Source: an uncultured Hyphomicrobiales bacterium
GTDB lineage: Bacteria > Pseudomonadota > Alphaproteobacteria > Rhizobiales > Beijerinckiaceae
NCBI GenBank assembly: GCA_903847605.1
Contig: CAINED010000080.1
Span: 1-64,000, forward strand
DNA length: 64,000 bases
Reading direction: 5' to 3'
The notes beneath the pieces are model-generated. The model was not told the DNA's origin, ran no database searches, and saw nothing but the letters and a program-made list of their open reading frames with translations. This document shows, piece by piece, positions 24,390-33,015 of this stretch. Both the position numbers and the translations under genes were made by a program. Numbering within the stretch: the first letter of the stretch is position 1; each line of letters starts with the position of its first letter.

Positions 24390-25220
24390 ATGCTGTTTGG
24401 ATTTCCTGCGGGCGAACTCGCCCTGATCGCGATTGCGCTCGCTGTCGCCGGTGCGATCACCGGCGTTCTCGCCGGCGTCTTCGGCGTCGGCGGCGGCGCG
24501 GTCATCGTGCCGGTTCTCTACGAACTTTTCCGCATCCTCGGCGTGCCCGAAGACGTGCGCATGGCGCTCTGCGTCGGCACCTCCCTCGCCATCATCATTC
24601 CCACCTCGATTTCTTCCTACAAGGCGCACAAGGCGCGCGGCACCGTCGACATGAACATCCTGCGCGCCTGGGCCGCGCCAGTAGTGATCGGCACGATTCT
24701 GGGCGCGCTCGTCGCGCGCTGGGCGCCGCCCGCCGTCTTCAAGCTCGTTTTCGTGCTGGTCGCGGGCGTCAACGCCGTGCGGCTCATCGGCAATCTCAAC
24801 TGGAAGCTCGGCGACGATTTGCCGAAGGGGCCGCTGATGCGCGCCTATGGTTTCGTCATCGGCATACTTTCGGCGCTGATGGGCATCGGCGGCGGACAGA
24901 TCGCCAACATGCTGATGACCTTCCACAACAGGCCGATCCATCAGGCCGTCTCGACGTCCGCGGGCCTTGGGCTTCTCATCGCGCTGCCCGGCGCCATCGG
25001 TTACATGATCGCGGGCTGGGGCAAGATCGGCCTGCCGCCGCTTTCCATCGGCTATGTGTCGATCCTCGGTCTCGTGCTGTTCGCGCCGGTCAGCATTTTC
25101 ACCGCGCCCTGGGGCGTGAAGCTCGCGCACGCGATGTCCAAGCGTTCTCTCGAAGTTGCCTTCGGCATCTTTCTTGCGATCGTTTCGCTGCGCTTTGTCG
25201 TCAGTCTTCTTGGCTACTGA
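24390..25220 (+). CDS. TauE/SafE family sulfite exporter-type permease
   Basis: Integral inner-membrane permease, 276 residues with about seven to eight helices. The signature GVLAGVFGVGGGAVIVPVLY in helix 1 and the repeat ILSALMGIGGGQIANMLMTF in the second half define the family, which moves sulfite, sulfoacetate or other organosulfur anions. It lies within 5 kb of the sulfite reductase block but is not in the same operon, so a sulfur role is only suggested. GGGGG precedes the ATG. It converges on the retropepsin-like gene with no gap. Confidence 0.9.
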   Translation: MLFGFPAGELALIAIALAVAGAITGVLAGVFGVGGGAVIVPVLYELFRILGVPEDVRMALCVGTSLAIIIPTSISSYKAHKARGTVDMNILRAWAAPVVIGTILGALVARWAPPAVFKLVFVLVAGVNAVRLIGNLNWKLGDDLPKGPLMRAYGFVIGILSALMGIGGGQIANMLMTFHNRPIHQAVSTSAGLGLLIALPGAIGYMIAGWGKIGLPPLSIGYVSILGLVLFAPVSIFTAPWGVKLAHAMSKRSLEVAFGIFLAIVSLRFVVSLLGY

Positions 25221-25910
25221 CTATTCGCGCAACACGAGGCGATTTCCTTCCACGGCATAGCCGCGTAACTGGCTGAGGAAGGACATGCCCAGGAGGTTTT
25301 CCTGTAGCGCGCCGGGCTTGCCGACAAGTGCGCGCACGCGCCGCTGCGTGATATTACCGATGGTCAGCGCGTCGATGGTTGTCGCCGCCGACATGGTGCG
25401 CCCGTTCGCCGTCGAGACCGGCACGGAATAATCGAGCTTGTCGACGTTGATCCCGATCTTTTTCGCGTCTTCGTTGCGCAGCACGACTGTTGAAGCGCCG
25501 GTGTCGAAGAGGTAGCGCAGGCGCGCGCCATTGGTGATGCCCTCGAACACGAAATGGCCGTTGCCGCCGCGCACGGCGGCCGCTTGCCCGGGCTCACTGC
25601 GTATTTCGCGGCCGGGCACGACCTCGTCCATCACGCGATTGGCGACGCCGGTCAGTTCCGCGCGGTAGGTGTAGCCAACCATGACCGCGATGAAGATGCC
25701 GACCCAGGCCAGAAAGCCGAGAACCGCCGTGCTCATGCGCCCGCGATAGTTGAAGACGACTGCGCCCAAAACCGAAAGCGCTATCGCGCCAAAGATGAAG
25801 GCGCGCAGCGTGTCGCCGAACTCGACGTCGCCGGCAACCTTCATGTCGCCGAAATACATGACGCCGCCTATGGCGGCTGCGATCAGAAGAATGATTCCTA
25901 AAATTCGCAT
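25221..25910 (-). CDS. Membrane-anchored retropepsin-like aspartic protease (TIGR02281-type)
   Basis: A 229-residue protein with three N-terminal hydrophobic helices: ILGIILLIAAAIGGVMYF (about 3-20), AFIFGAIALSVLGAVVF (about 38-55), and VLGFLAWVGIFIAVMVG (about 67-84). A clan AA aspartic protease domain follows, with the single catalytic motif YLFDTGASTVVLRNEDA (Asp about 137) and a C-terminal LLGMSFLSQLRGY. One motif per chain means it must dimerise. This layout is frequent in alphaproteobacteria, with the protease domain facing the periplasm. The substrate is unknown. Confidence 0.88.
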   Translation of the reverse strand: MRILGIILLIAAAIGGVMYFGDMKVAGDVEFGDTLRAFIFGAIALSVLGAVVFNYRGRMSTAVLGFLAWVGIFIAVMVGYTYRAELTGVANRVMDEVVPGREIRSEPGQAAAVRGGNGHFVFEGITNGARLRYLFDTGASTVVLRNEDAKKIGINVDKLDYSVPVSTANGRTMSAATTIDALTIGNITQRRVRALVGKPGALQENLLGMSFLSQLRGYAVEGNRLVLRE

Positions 25911-25948
25911 CGTTCGATTCCCGAAATTCGCGACGATCAGATAATGTC

Positions 25949-25970
25949 GCCTTTGTGACCCTTCAAAGGC
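25949..25970. promoter_or_regulatory. Inverted repeat in the divergent promoter region
   Basis: GCCTTTG (25949-25955) and CAAAGGC (25964-25970) form a 7-bp inverted repeat between the retropepsin-like and cobT genes. It could be an operator or a small hairpin. No B12-riboswitch core is visible in the same 164 bp. Confidence 0.3.
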
Positions 25971-26074
25971 GTGCGCAAGCGCACCGGTAACCTAATTAAA
26001 ATCGCGAACAAAATCGCGGATTTGCCAGGGTGGTCACGTCCAGTTTATCAGGGCGCAAATCTGGAACACCTGCC

Positions 26075-27103
26075 ATGCCCGCGCCCTCGGCCACATCCTC
26101 CGCCTTGCCATTTGATGATATTCGCGCGCTTCTCGCGCAAATGCCCGGCCCGTCCGACGCCTGTGTGGCGGAAGTGCGTGCGCGCAATGGAGAACTCGCA
26201 AAGCCTGCCGGCGCGCTCGGCCGTATCGAGGATATCGCGGAATGGCTCGCGGCGTGGCAGGCGCGCTCGCAACCGCGCATCGACCGTCCCACCGTCGTCG
26301 TATTTGCCGCGAACCACGGCGTGCTCGCGCAAGGCGTGGCCGAGGCGCCCGCCACGCTGACCCGCCAGATGCTCGAGACCTTCGCGGCAGGCGGTGGCGC
26401 GATCAATCAGGTCTGCGCCAGTTTTGGCCTCGGCTTCAAGGTTTTCGATCTCGCGCTCGATATTCCAACCGCGGACTTCACGCAAAGCGCCGCGCTCGAT
26501 GAGAAGTCCGCCGCCGCCACGATCGCCTTTGGCATGGAAGCGATTTCCGGCGGGGTCGATCTTCTCTGCCTCGGCGATCTCGGTGTCGGCAATGGAACCA
26601 TCGCCGCTGCGATCTGCGCCGCTCTCCACGGCGGCAAGGCCAGCGACTGGATAATGCGCGATCCCGGCGAAGACGACGCCCGTCACGCCCGCAAAATCTC
26701 CGCCATTGATCAGGCTTTGCAACTGCATCGCGCGCATTTCGGCGACCCTCTCGAAATCATGCGCCGCCTCGGCGGGCGCGAAATCTGCGCCATCGCCGGC
26801 GCCATCGTCGCCGCGCGCATGGAGCGCGTGCCGGTCATCCTCGATGGCTATGTCGTCACTGCCGCGGCGGCGCTGATACACGCGATGGATAAATCCGCGC
26901 TCGACCACTGTCTCGCAGGTCATGTGGCGGCGGGCGCGGCGCACCGCGCCTTGCTGGAAAAGCTCGGCAAAAAGCCACTTCTCGATCTGGGCATCGCCAT
27001 CGGCGAAGGCGTCGGCGCGGCCATGGCGGCCGGCGTCGTGAAGGCGGCGCTGGCCTGCCACGCGGACATGGCGACGCGCGCGCAGGCGGGTATCGCGCTC
27101 TGA
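26075..27103 (+). CDS. cobT: Nicotinate-nucleotide-dimethylbenzimidazole phosphoribosyltransferase
   Basis: Activates the lower ligand base of cobalamin by forming alpha-ribazole phosphate. The chain is 342 residues from the ATG at 26075, near the usual 340-360; the frame is open to 26030. Characteristic segments are GALGRIEDIAEWLAAWQA, VVVFAANHGVLAQGV, DLLCLGDLGVGNGTIAAAI, and the glycine-rich GIAIGEGVGAAMA, which holds the catalytic Glu. No other cobalamin gene is next to it, so it acts alone here in the salvage or final assembly step. Confidence 0.94.
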   Translation: MPAPSATSSALPFDDIRALLAQMPGPSDACVAEVRARNGELAKPAGALGRIEDIAEWLAAWQARSQPRIDRPTVVVFAANHGVLAQGVAEAPATLTRQMLETFAAGGGAINQVCASFGLGFKVFDLALDIPTADFTQSAALDEKSAAATIAFGMEAISGGVDLLCLGDLGVGNGTIAAAICAALHGGKASDWIMRDPGEDDARHARKISAIDQALQLHRAHFGDPLEIMRRLGGREICAIAGAIVAARMERVPVILDGYVVTAAAALIHAMDKSALDHCLAGHVAAGAAHRALLEKLGKKPLLDLGIAIGEGVGAAMAAGVVKAALACHADMATRAQAGIAL

Positions 27104-27178
27104 CTTGCCGCCATAGCGCAAGCAGATAAGCTGCCCGGCAACCTTCCGCCGACCGGAGGGATCACTCGGGAGACGCCC

Positions 27179-28348
27179 ATGCCAACGCTTTTCGCGCGCG
27201 CCCTTGCCGCCGTCGCCGCCTTGTTCATCGCGCAATCGGCATTCGCTCAAGGCCAGAACATCGTCACCATCGACCGTCTCGTCGCACACACCTCGACCGT
27301 GCCGGCGGTGAACGGGCAGCGCGTCGATATCTTCGTGCGCGAGAAAGTGCGCGTGGCCGCCCTGCGCGCGCAGAGCGGTCAGAGTTTTCGCGGTCGCGTC
27401 GTGCTTTTCGTTCACGGCGGCTATTCGCCCGCATTGCTCGCCTTCGATGTGCCCTATCGCGACTATAGCTGGATGGAATTTCTGGCGCGCGCGGGCTTCG
27501 ATGTCTTCGCGATGGACATGACCGGCTACGGACGCTCGAGCCGCCCGATGATGGACGATCCCTGCAATCTCGCGGCGAATTTCCAGAAGCTGGTGGTGCC
27601 GAAAACTCTCAAGGAGCCTTGCGAACCGACTTACAAGTTCGACCTCGTCAACAGCGACAGCGAGACCGACGATATCAATGCCGTCGTCGATTACATTCGC
27701 AAGCTGCGTGGCGTCGAAAAGATCAATGTCATCGGCTGGTCCGGCGGCGGCATCAGGCTCGGCACCTATGTTTCGCGTCATCCGGAAAAGATCGAGAAGT
27801 TCGTCATACTCGCTTCGTCCAACTATTCGCGCAAGAATCCCGACGACAGGCCTGCCGATTTGCCGAAGGCCGGCGCGCCGACGACGATCCAGACGCGGGA
27901 GGTCGGCATCGACAAGCGCTGGCTCGGCACGGTGAAGGCGGAGTGCACCGACGCCGTCGAGCCCGGCATGCCCGAATACATTTGGGCGCTGAACAAGGAT
28001 CACGATCCGCTCGGCGCGACATGGGGTTCCGGCGGACTGCGCGCGCCGACGCGCACCTATTGGGGCTGGAACGCCACCGCAGCCAAAAAGATTACCGTGC
28101 CCACGATGATCATGGTCGGCGAACAGGACTCCCTGATGAACAGCAATCTCGATCTTTTCGAGGATCTTGGTACGCAGCAGAAGGTTTTCCTCTCCATCGG
28201 CTGCGCCACACATTTCGTCGTCTGGGAAAAGCAGCGCAGCGTTCTCTATCGCGCGTCGCTCGAATGGTTGCGATCGGGCCGCTTTTCGGGATCGGACGAT
28301 GGCACGTTCATGATATCGGAAGAAGGCAGGCTGCAGCGCGTGCGCTGA
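27179..28348 (+). CDS. Secreted alpha/beta hydrolase
   Basis: A 389-residue exported hydrolase with Sec signal MPTLFARALAAVAALFIAQSAFA. The fold is evident from VVLFVHGGYSP (oxyanion region), DMTGYGRSS, and the nucleophile elbow GWSGGG with Ser188. The acid is Asp317 (GEQDSL) and the base His345 (CATHFVVWE), giving a full triad. There are several Cys in the cap region (DDPCNL, EPCEP), possibly disulfides. It lies downstream of cobT but is unrelated, and converges on a second alpha/beta hydrolase-like gene with a 1-bp gap. Natural ester or amide is unknown. Confidence 0.9.
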   Translation: MPTLFARALAAVAALFIAQSAFAQGQNIVTIDRLVAHTSTVPAVNGQRVDIFVREKVRVAALRAQSGQSFRGRVVLFVHGGYSPALLAFDVPYRDYSWMEFLARAGFDVFAMDMTGYGRSSRPMMDDPCNLAANFQKLVVPKTLKEPCEPTYKFDLVNSDSETDDINAVVDYIRKLRGVEKINVIGWSGGGIRLGTYVSRHPEKIEKFVILASSNYSRKNPDDRPADLPKAGAPTTIQTREVGIDKRWLGTVKAECTDAVEPGMPEYIWALNKDHDPLGATWGSGGLRAPTRTYWGWNATAAKKITVPTMIMVGEQDSLMNSNLDLFEDLGTQQKVFLSIGCATHFVVWEKQRSVLYRASLEWLRSGRFSGSDDGTFMISEEGRLQRVR

Positions 28349-28349
28349 A

Positions 28350-29264
28350 TTATTTGATCCGCGCAAGCATGTCGCGAAACGGATTGGCGACCCAGGCGCG
28401 CGTCATGAAGTCATTATGCGCAGCGCCTTTCGCATCCACGAACCAGACGCCGCCGCCCGATAGCTGCGGCGGCGCGCCATCCTGAACGCCGATCCCGCGC
28501 GATGACAGGGTTGCGCGCAGCGACATGTTTTCGTTGCGAGAGGACGGTCCGTAGGCGCTGACGAAGAAGGCGCGGTTGCCGCTTGATGCGACCCACTGCG
28601 CGTAACGCGGCAGTTCGCCGAACAAGGCATCGAAGAGAATGACGCCGCGCACGCGGCTGGCCGCGCCGCCGTTCAGGAGCGCGAAGATCGCGGGATTGTA
28701 GCCGCCGCTATAGGCTGTGACGATCACGGGCATGCGCTGGAATACACCTGCGCCCGCGCCGCCCAATTGCCCGAGCTTCTGCGCGGCTTCGTTGAGATAG
28801 CTGGCGAAGAATCCATTCTCCCAGAAGCGTCCGCCGCTCGAATCCAGCGCATTCACGGCAAGCTGCGGCGCAACGAGCACGCCGTCGATCCCCGACGCAT
28901 CGAATTGCGCGACGATGCGCTGGCGCGCCACGACCTCGCGGGACAGTGTCGCCGTGTTGCCGTGGAAGAAAACAACGAGCGCCGATTGCGACGATCCGCG
29001 AAATCCCGAACCGATATGCAGCAGCGTGCGCCTGTCGCTGTAAGTTGGCTCGGTAAAATAAACGCCGCCGCGTGGCGAGGTATGTCCGCGCTTGCCGTCT
29101 TTCGTGACATCGAGAAACGGCTTGCCGGTGTCTGGCACAGGGCCGTCATAGGGAAAGGCGGAATGTTCGAAGGGCACAATGGCCGTGCGCCGGGATTGCG
29201 CCGTTGCCGATGACGCAGCGGCCATAGCCATGGCGTTCGAAAGGAGGAGCCTGCGTGTCAGCAT
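28350..29264 (-). CDS. Secreted alpha/beta hydrolase-fold protein
   Basis: A 304-residue protein starting at 29264 with a signal peptide (MLTRRLLLSNAMAMAAASSATA; the double Arg may allow Tat). The hydrolase core has ALVVFFHGNTATLSREVV, GVLVAPQLAVNA and a nucleophile elbow AYSGGYNP with Ser186. The ending GAAHNDFMTRAWVANPF supplies a plausible catalytic His. Family-level function is uncertain; it looks like a lipase/esterase relative. A 49-residue upstream in-frame extension crosses a palindromic repeat and is rejected. Confidence 0.75.
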   Translation of the reverse strand: MLTRRLLLSNAMAMAAASSATAQSRRTAIVPFEHSAFPYDGPVPDTGKPFLDVTKDGKRGHTSPRGGVYFTEPTYSDRRTLLHIGSGFRGSSQSALVVFFHGNTATLSREVVARQRIVAQFDASGIDGVLVAPQLAVNALDSSGGRFWENGFFASYLNEAAQKLGQLGGAGAGVFQRMPVIVTAYSGGYNPAIFALLNGGAASRVRGVILFDALFGELPRYAQWVASSGNRAFFVSAYGPSSRNENMSLRATLSSRGIGVQDGAPPQLSGGGVWFVDAKGAAHNDFMTRAWVANPFRDMLARIK

Positions 29265-29280
29265 AATTCCCGCTCCACAT

Positions 29281-29303
29281 TTCCGGGGCGCGCGAACCCG
29301 GAA
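29281..29303. repeat. Palindromic repeat
   Basis: TTCCGGG (29281-29287) and CCCGGAA (29297-29303) pair around GCGCGCGAA. It is the first of two palindromes in the gap between the hydrolase-fold gene and the spermidine-synthase-like gene, echoing the paired palindromes at 7066-7157. Confidence 0.5.
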
Positions 29304-29332
29304 TCCAGAAATGGTCACGCCCCTGCGTTGGA

Positions 29333-29362
29333 CCCCGGCTCTCCGCTTCGCTCCGGTCGGGG
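29333..29362. repeat. Dispersed palindromic repeat, copy B
   Basis: CCCCGGCTCTCCGCTTCGCT at the start of this element matches copy A at 7129-7147 except for a base or two, and the right arm closes with CGGGG (29358-29362). It lies just before the stop of the spermidine-synthase-like gene. Confidence 0.6.
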
Positions 29363-29376
29363 AAGCGACAACTCGC

Positions 29377-32067
29377 TTATGCGGCAGCCGGGGACAATGA
29401 CCTCGCACCATCCAGCGGCTTCAGCACAGCATAGAACATGGGCATGGCCAGCAGATAGGCGAGGCCGCTCACCGCCAGAACGCTGTGCAATCCGAAGGAT
29501 GTCGAGAGCACAGGCACCAGCGCCGCGCCGATGACAGAGAAACAGCCGTTGATGCCCCAGGCCCACAGGAACATGTGCTCCTTGCCGAGACGGCCCAGCG
29601 TCGTCATCGCGACGGGCATCGGAAAGCCCATCAGGAAGGCCGGTGGGGCGATCAACACGAAACACCAGAAGAGACGCGCCAGATAGGGCATCGTGCCGAT
29701 CGCATCGAGCGCCCGGTCGATGAAATAGCCGTAGCCAATAAGGATCGCGCCTATGGCGATGAAAATGATGGGCATCGAGCGGCGCGCATTCGGCAACACA
29801 CGTTCGGAGACGAAACTGCCGAGCCCCGAAAAAATCAGCATCCCCGTGATCAGCACCGAGGCGGAGATAGTGGCATTGCCGAGCGCGAGAATGAAATGCG
29901 CGATCAGCCCGACTTCGACCATGATGTAGCCGAGGCCAAGACAGGCGAAATAGACGATGGTGCGGCCCTTGCCAGGATAGCGGCTGAAGATCGTACGCCA
30001 GCCGAAGATCAGTGGCAGCAGCACAAGCGACAGCGCCGCAACGGCGGCAACGCCGAGCGTCGCCCAGATCAGCAGGAAACCCCATTCGTCTTGCAGGATT
30101 TCGAGTCGATCGGTCACCTTTGGAAGATCGCCGACTTTCACATAGGCCGCGAAATAGGGCTGCGCATTGGTGAGGATGCGCGTGTCGAATACATAGTCGC
30201 GCGCGATCTCGGGCCATGTGCCGTTGACGAGCGCTTGCCACGCCATGCGTCCAAGTTGCGTCGAGGGCAGAACTTCCGGCGCAGCCGCGCCCGAAGGCGG
30301 CGCATCACCGGGAGGCGCATCCTCGCCGGGCTTGTCGATCACATCGGGCGGCGGCGGATCGTTGGGGCCTGCGCCGGGCGCGGGATCGCCGGGGCCAGCT
30401 TGCGGCAGTCCGCTGCCAAAGATCTGGTTGCGATAGTCTTCGAGCAGTTTCGCCTGCTGCGATATATCGGGCTGATATCCCGGCGAATAGATTTCATCGA
30501 AGGACATCGCGCTCGTATGTTTGCGCAGGGTCGCGATTTCCGCGTCCGAAAATCCGTCGCGCTTGTAGAGCACGGTCGCCGTTGAGAGATAGGCGGAGGC
30601 GACGAAGAACTTGCGCGAGATATCTTGTCCGCCGGCTTCGCGCGCTGCGGCGGCCATCGTCGCGTAGAGTTTCAGGATCGACTTCGGCGGCTCTTCTTTG
30701 TTCCAGAGCGTGACCGACAAGACGCCATTCGGCTTCAGCGCGCGCATGTAATTGGCCATGGCTTCGCGCGTGTAGGAATATTTCTCGATGATGGCGAAAC
30801 CGCCGGGGCTGGAAAGTCCTGCCGAATCCGCCAGCGAAAGATCGACGATGTCATATCTGTCGCGCACGCTCGCGGCATAAAGCCGGCCATCGTAGTCGAT
30901 GACGTTCACACCAGGCTTGTTCAATATGTCGCCGGTGAAATCGCGCAGCACCTTCTGATTGCGGAAGGCGTTGAGAATGCCGCGGTCCCCTTCGGCAACA
31001 GTCACTTTCGACGATCCGGCCGCCAGCGCCAGCGCTGTCGAGAGGCCGCCGCCGAACTGCACGACGAACGTCTCCGGCTTCTGCTTGATGAGATAGGGAT
31101 AGAACATCGGCAGATAGCGGTAATAGGCCGTCTCTTCCGACGGCAGTTCGCGGATCACGCCGCTTGGCCCCTCGCTGTCGCTGTAGAGGCCGAGATAGGC
31201 GTTCTTCGGCATCTTCGGCAGGTTGAAGGCCGCATTGTCCGAAAGGCCCGGCGCGAAGTGCAGGTAAGAACTCGAATAGACCTCGAGATAGCCGAAGGGC
31301 GATGTCGCCTCGAGAACGCGCTGGCTGTCGGGAAACTTGCGCGCGTAGCTGACGCCCTTGTAGTCGGAGATCGCAATCTTCGGAATGTCGAGCAACGGCG
31401 GCAGGACGAGATGCGCGGCTATGGTGAGCGCTGCAACGATGCCAATGCCAAAGACCTTGCCGCGTTCATTGATCGCAATGAACCACAGCGCCGAGCCGAG
31501 CGCCCAGAGCACGAGCGGCGTCAGGATCAGGTCTTCCGGCCGCAGGACGTACATCGATAGCAGCAGCGCAAGGCCGCAAAGGCCTGAGCCCGCAAGGTCG
31601 GCGAAATAAACGCGATTGAAGATCGTCTGCGATTTCTGGAAGACGACGCCGAGATAAAGCGCGCCAGCGAGAAACGGCATGAGATACAGTACGAAATTCA
31701 GCGCCAGCCGCCATTTCTGCACGGGATCGGAGACAAGAAAAATGGCGTTGAACGGAAACTGTTGCGCGATGAGATTGGAGGCGACCGCAAGCGGGCCGAG
31801 TGCAAAAAGCGCCAGCGCGGAAAGCCCGCGCCAGCGCCGGTCGAACCATTGCGTCGAGATGCACATCACAGCGCTGGTCAGCCCGAAGCCGAACATCGCG
31901 AGGCTGACGACAAGCGAGCCGAAATGCGCCCAGCTTCCCACTGCGAAAATGCGCATGATGGAAATCTGCAGAGCGATGATCGCGCCGGCGATCAGGCCGA
32001 CGGCGCAATAAAGCGCCAGCGACCCGCGCGCGCCGAAACCGTCGGCAGCGGCTGACGGCTGCGTCAC
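29377..32067 (-). CDS. Membrane protein with spermidine-synthase-like Rossmann domain
   Basis: An 896-residue polytopic protein. Residues about 15-235 hold six or so helices (ALYCAVGLIAGAIIALQISI and others). About 260-560 is a soluble domain of the SpeE/methyltransferase type with FVVQFGGGLSTALALAAG as nucleotide-binding loop, VTVAEGD, and DIVDLSLADSAG. A Pro/Gly/Asp-rich linker follows (about 570-620), then seven more helices to the C-terminus (ATLGVAAVAALSLVLLPLI and so on). Membrane spermidine synthase-like proteins of this kind are poorly characterised. Its start overlaps the stop of the Pcm-like gene by 4 bp (ATGA), so the two are co-translated. Confidence 0.8.
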   Translation of the reverse strand: MTQPSAAADGFGARGSLALYCAVGLIAGAIIALQISIMRIFAVGSWAHFGSLVVSLAMFGFGLTSAVMCISTQWFDRRWRGLSALALFALGPLAVASNLIAQQFPFNAIFLVSDPVQKWRLALNFVLYLMPFLAGALYLGVVFQKSQTIFNRVYFADLAGSGLCGLALLLSMYVLRPEDLILTPLVLWALGSALWFIAINERGKVFGIGIVAALTIAAHLVLPPLLDIPKIAISDYKGVSYARKFPDSQRVLEATSPFGYLEVYSSSYLHFAPGLSDNAAFNLPKMPKNAYLGLYSDSEGPSGVIRELPSEETAYYRYLPMFYPYLIKQKPETFVVQFGGGLSTALALAAGSSKVTVAEGDRGILNAFRNQKVLRDFTGDILNKPGVNVIDYDGRLYAASVRDRYDIVDLSLADSAGLSSPGGFAIIEKYSYTREAMANYMRALKPNGVLSVTLWNKEEPPKSILKLYATMAAAAREAGGQDISRKFFVASAYLSTATVLYKRDGFSDAEIATLRKHTSAMSFDEIYSPGYQPDISQQAKLLEDYRNQIFGSGLPQAGPGDPAPGAGPNDPPPPDVIDKPGEDAPPGDAPPSGAAAPEVLPSTQLGRMAWQALVNGTWPEIARDYVFDTRILTNAQPYFAAYVKVGDLPKVTDRLEILQDEWGFLLIWATLGVAAVAALSLVLLPLIFGWRTIFSRYPGKGRTIVYFACLGLGYIMVEVGLIAHFILALGNATISASVLITGMLIFSGLGSFVSERVLPNARRSMPIIFIAIGAILIGYGYFIDRALDAIGTMPYLARLFWCFVLIAPPAFLMGFPMPVAMTTLGRLGKEHMFLWAWGINGCFSVIGAALVPVLSTSFGLHSVLAVSGLAYLLAMPMFYAVLKPLDGARSLSPAAA

Positions 32068-32930
32068 TTGTTATGCGTTCCCTTGATCGTGTCGCCTTCC
32101 AGTTTGGTGAAGGGAACGAAGGGTACGATACGCCCGCCATAGATGTCGGAGCGCGTGACCTTGATCTCGCCGTCCGGACCTTTTTCCTTGGTCACTTTCA
32201 ACACGCGTTGCGCGCCCGGAGGGCCGACGGGGATCACCATCACGCCGCCGACCTTCAACTGTTGCAGCAGCGGCGGGGGAATGTGGTCGATGCCGCAGGT
32301 CACGATGATCTTGTCGAAGGGGCCTGCCTCTTCCCAGCCGTAATAGCCGTCGGCATTCTTGCTCTGAACGCCCTTGAATTCGGTATAACCTTCGCCGATC
32401 AATTTGTCGTAGGTCGCACGCGTGCGCTCGGCCAACGGCTTGATGATCTCGACGGTCCACACCTTGTCGGTGAGATAGGCGAGATAAGCGCCCTGATAGC
32501 CTGATCCCGTACCGATCTCGAGCACCTTGTCGCCTTCCTTCACATCGATCACCTGCGTCATGCGCGAGACGATGTGCGGACCGGAGATTGTCACGCCAAA
32601 ACCGATGTCGAGGAAGGCGTGTTCGTAGGCGCGCGAGAGATTGCGGTCGAGCACGAAATGCTCGCGCGGGGTCATCAGGAAGGCGCGCTTGTTGCGATCG
32701 TCCGTCGCGTCCTTGTTGGCGACGACCGCGGTGAAGCGGGCCCAGCGCATGCGAAGATATTTGGGGTCTTCGCCGCGGGTCTCGACGCCCCATTTGAGGA
32801 AGGCTTCCGCGTTGTTGAGCGGCGGCGTCGACTTGCCATCCCACGGCTTTGGGACGGCCGCGAGGGCGGAAAATCCCGGCGCCAGCGAAACGAGGCTGGC
32901 CGAAGCCGCCAGAAAGCTGCGTCTGTACAT
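32064..32930 (-). CDS. pcm: Exported protein-L-isoaspartate O-methyltransferase-like protein
   Basis: Pcm family SAM methyltransferase, 288 residues from the ATG at 32930. It opens with a signal-like segment MYRRSFLAASASLVSLAPGF...ALA, unusual for an enzyme whose cofactor is cytoplasmic; the Arg-Arg-x-Phe-Leu start could be a Tat signal. The core has MTPREHFVLD, VLEIGTGSGYQGAYLAYL (SAM motif I) and GGVMVIPVGPPGAQ, standard for isoaspartyl repair enzymes. An ATG at 32966 would lengthen the N-terminus by 12 residues. It overlaps the downstream membrane spermidine-synthase-like gene by 4 bp. Repair of isoaspartate is the family role; the true substrate here is uncertain. Confidence 0.85.
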   Translation of the reverse strand: MYRRSFLAASASLVSLAPGFSALAAVPKPWDGKSTPPLNNAEAFLKWGVETRGEDPKYLRMRWARFTAVVANKDATDDRNKRAFLMTPREHFVLDRNLSRAYEHAFLDIGFGVTISGPHIVSRMTQVIDVKEGDKVLEIGTGSGYQGAYLAYLTDKVWTVEIIKPLAERTRATYDKLIGEGYTEFKGVQSKNADGYYGWEEAGPFDKIIVTCGIDHIPPPLLQQLKVGGVMVIPVGPPGAQRVLKVTKEKGPDGEIKVTRSDIYGGRIVPFVPFTKLEGDTIKGTHNK

Positions 32931-33015
32931 GAATGCCTGCCAATCCGATGAGAAATCCGACCGCAAGCTTGATAGCGGAGTCGCCGGGGCGTGTCAGCCC
33001 TTGGGGAAGGTCGCT

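Noticed and set aside
25911..26074. Possible cobalamin riboswitch before cobT
   Set aside because: No B12-box core or conserved stem pattern could be found; only a small inverted repeat is visible.
26048..28366. 772-residue minus-strand open frame over cobT and the alpha/beta hydrolase
   Set aside because: It is antisense to two clear genes, has no domain pattern and results from high G+C with few stop codons.
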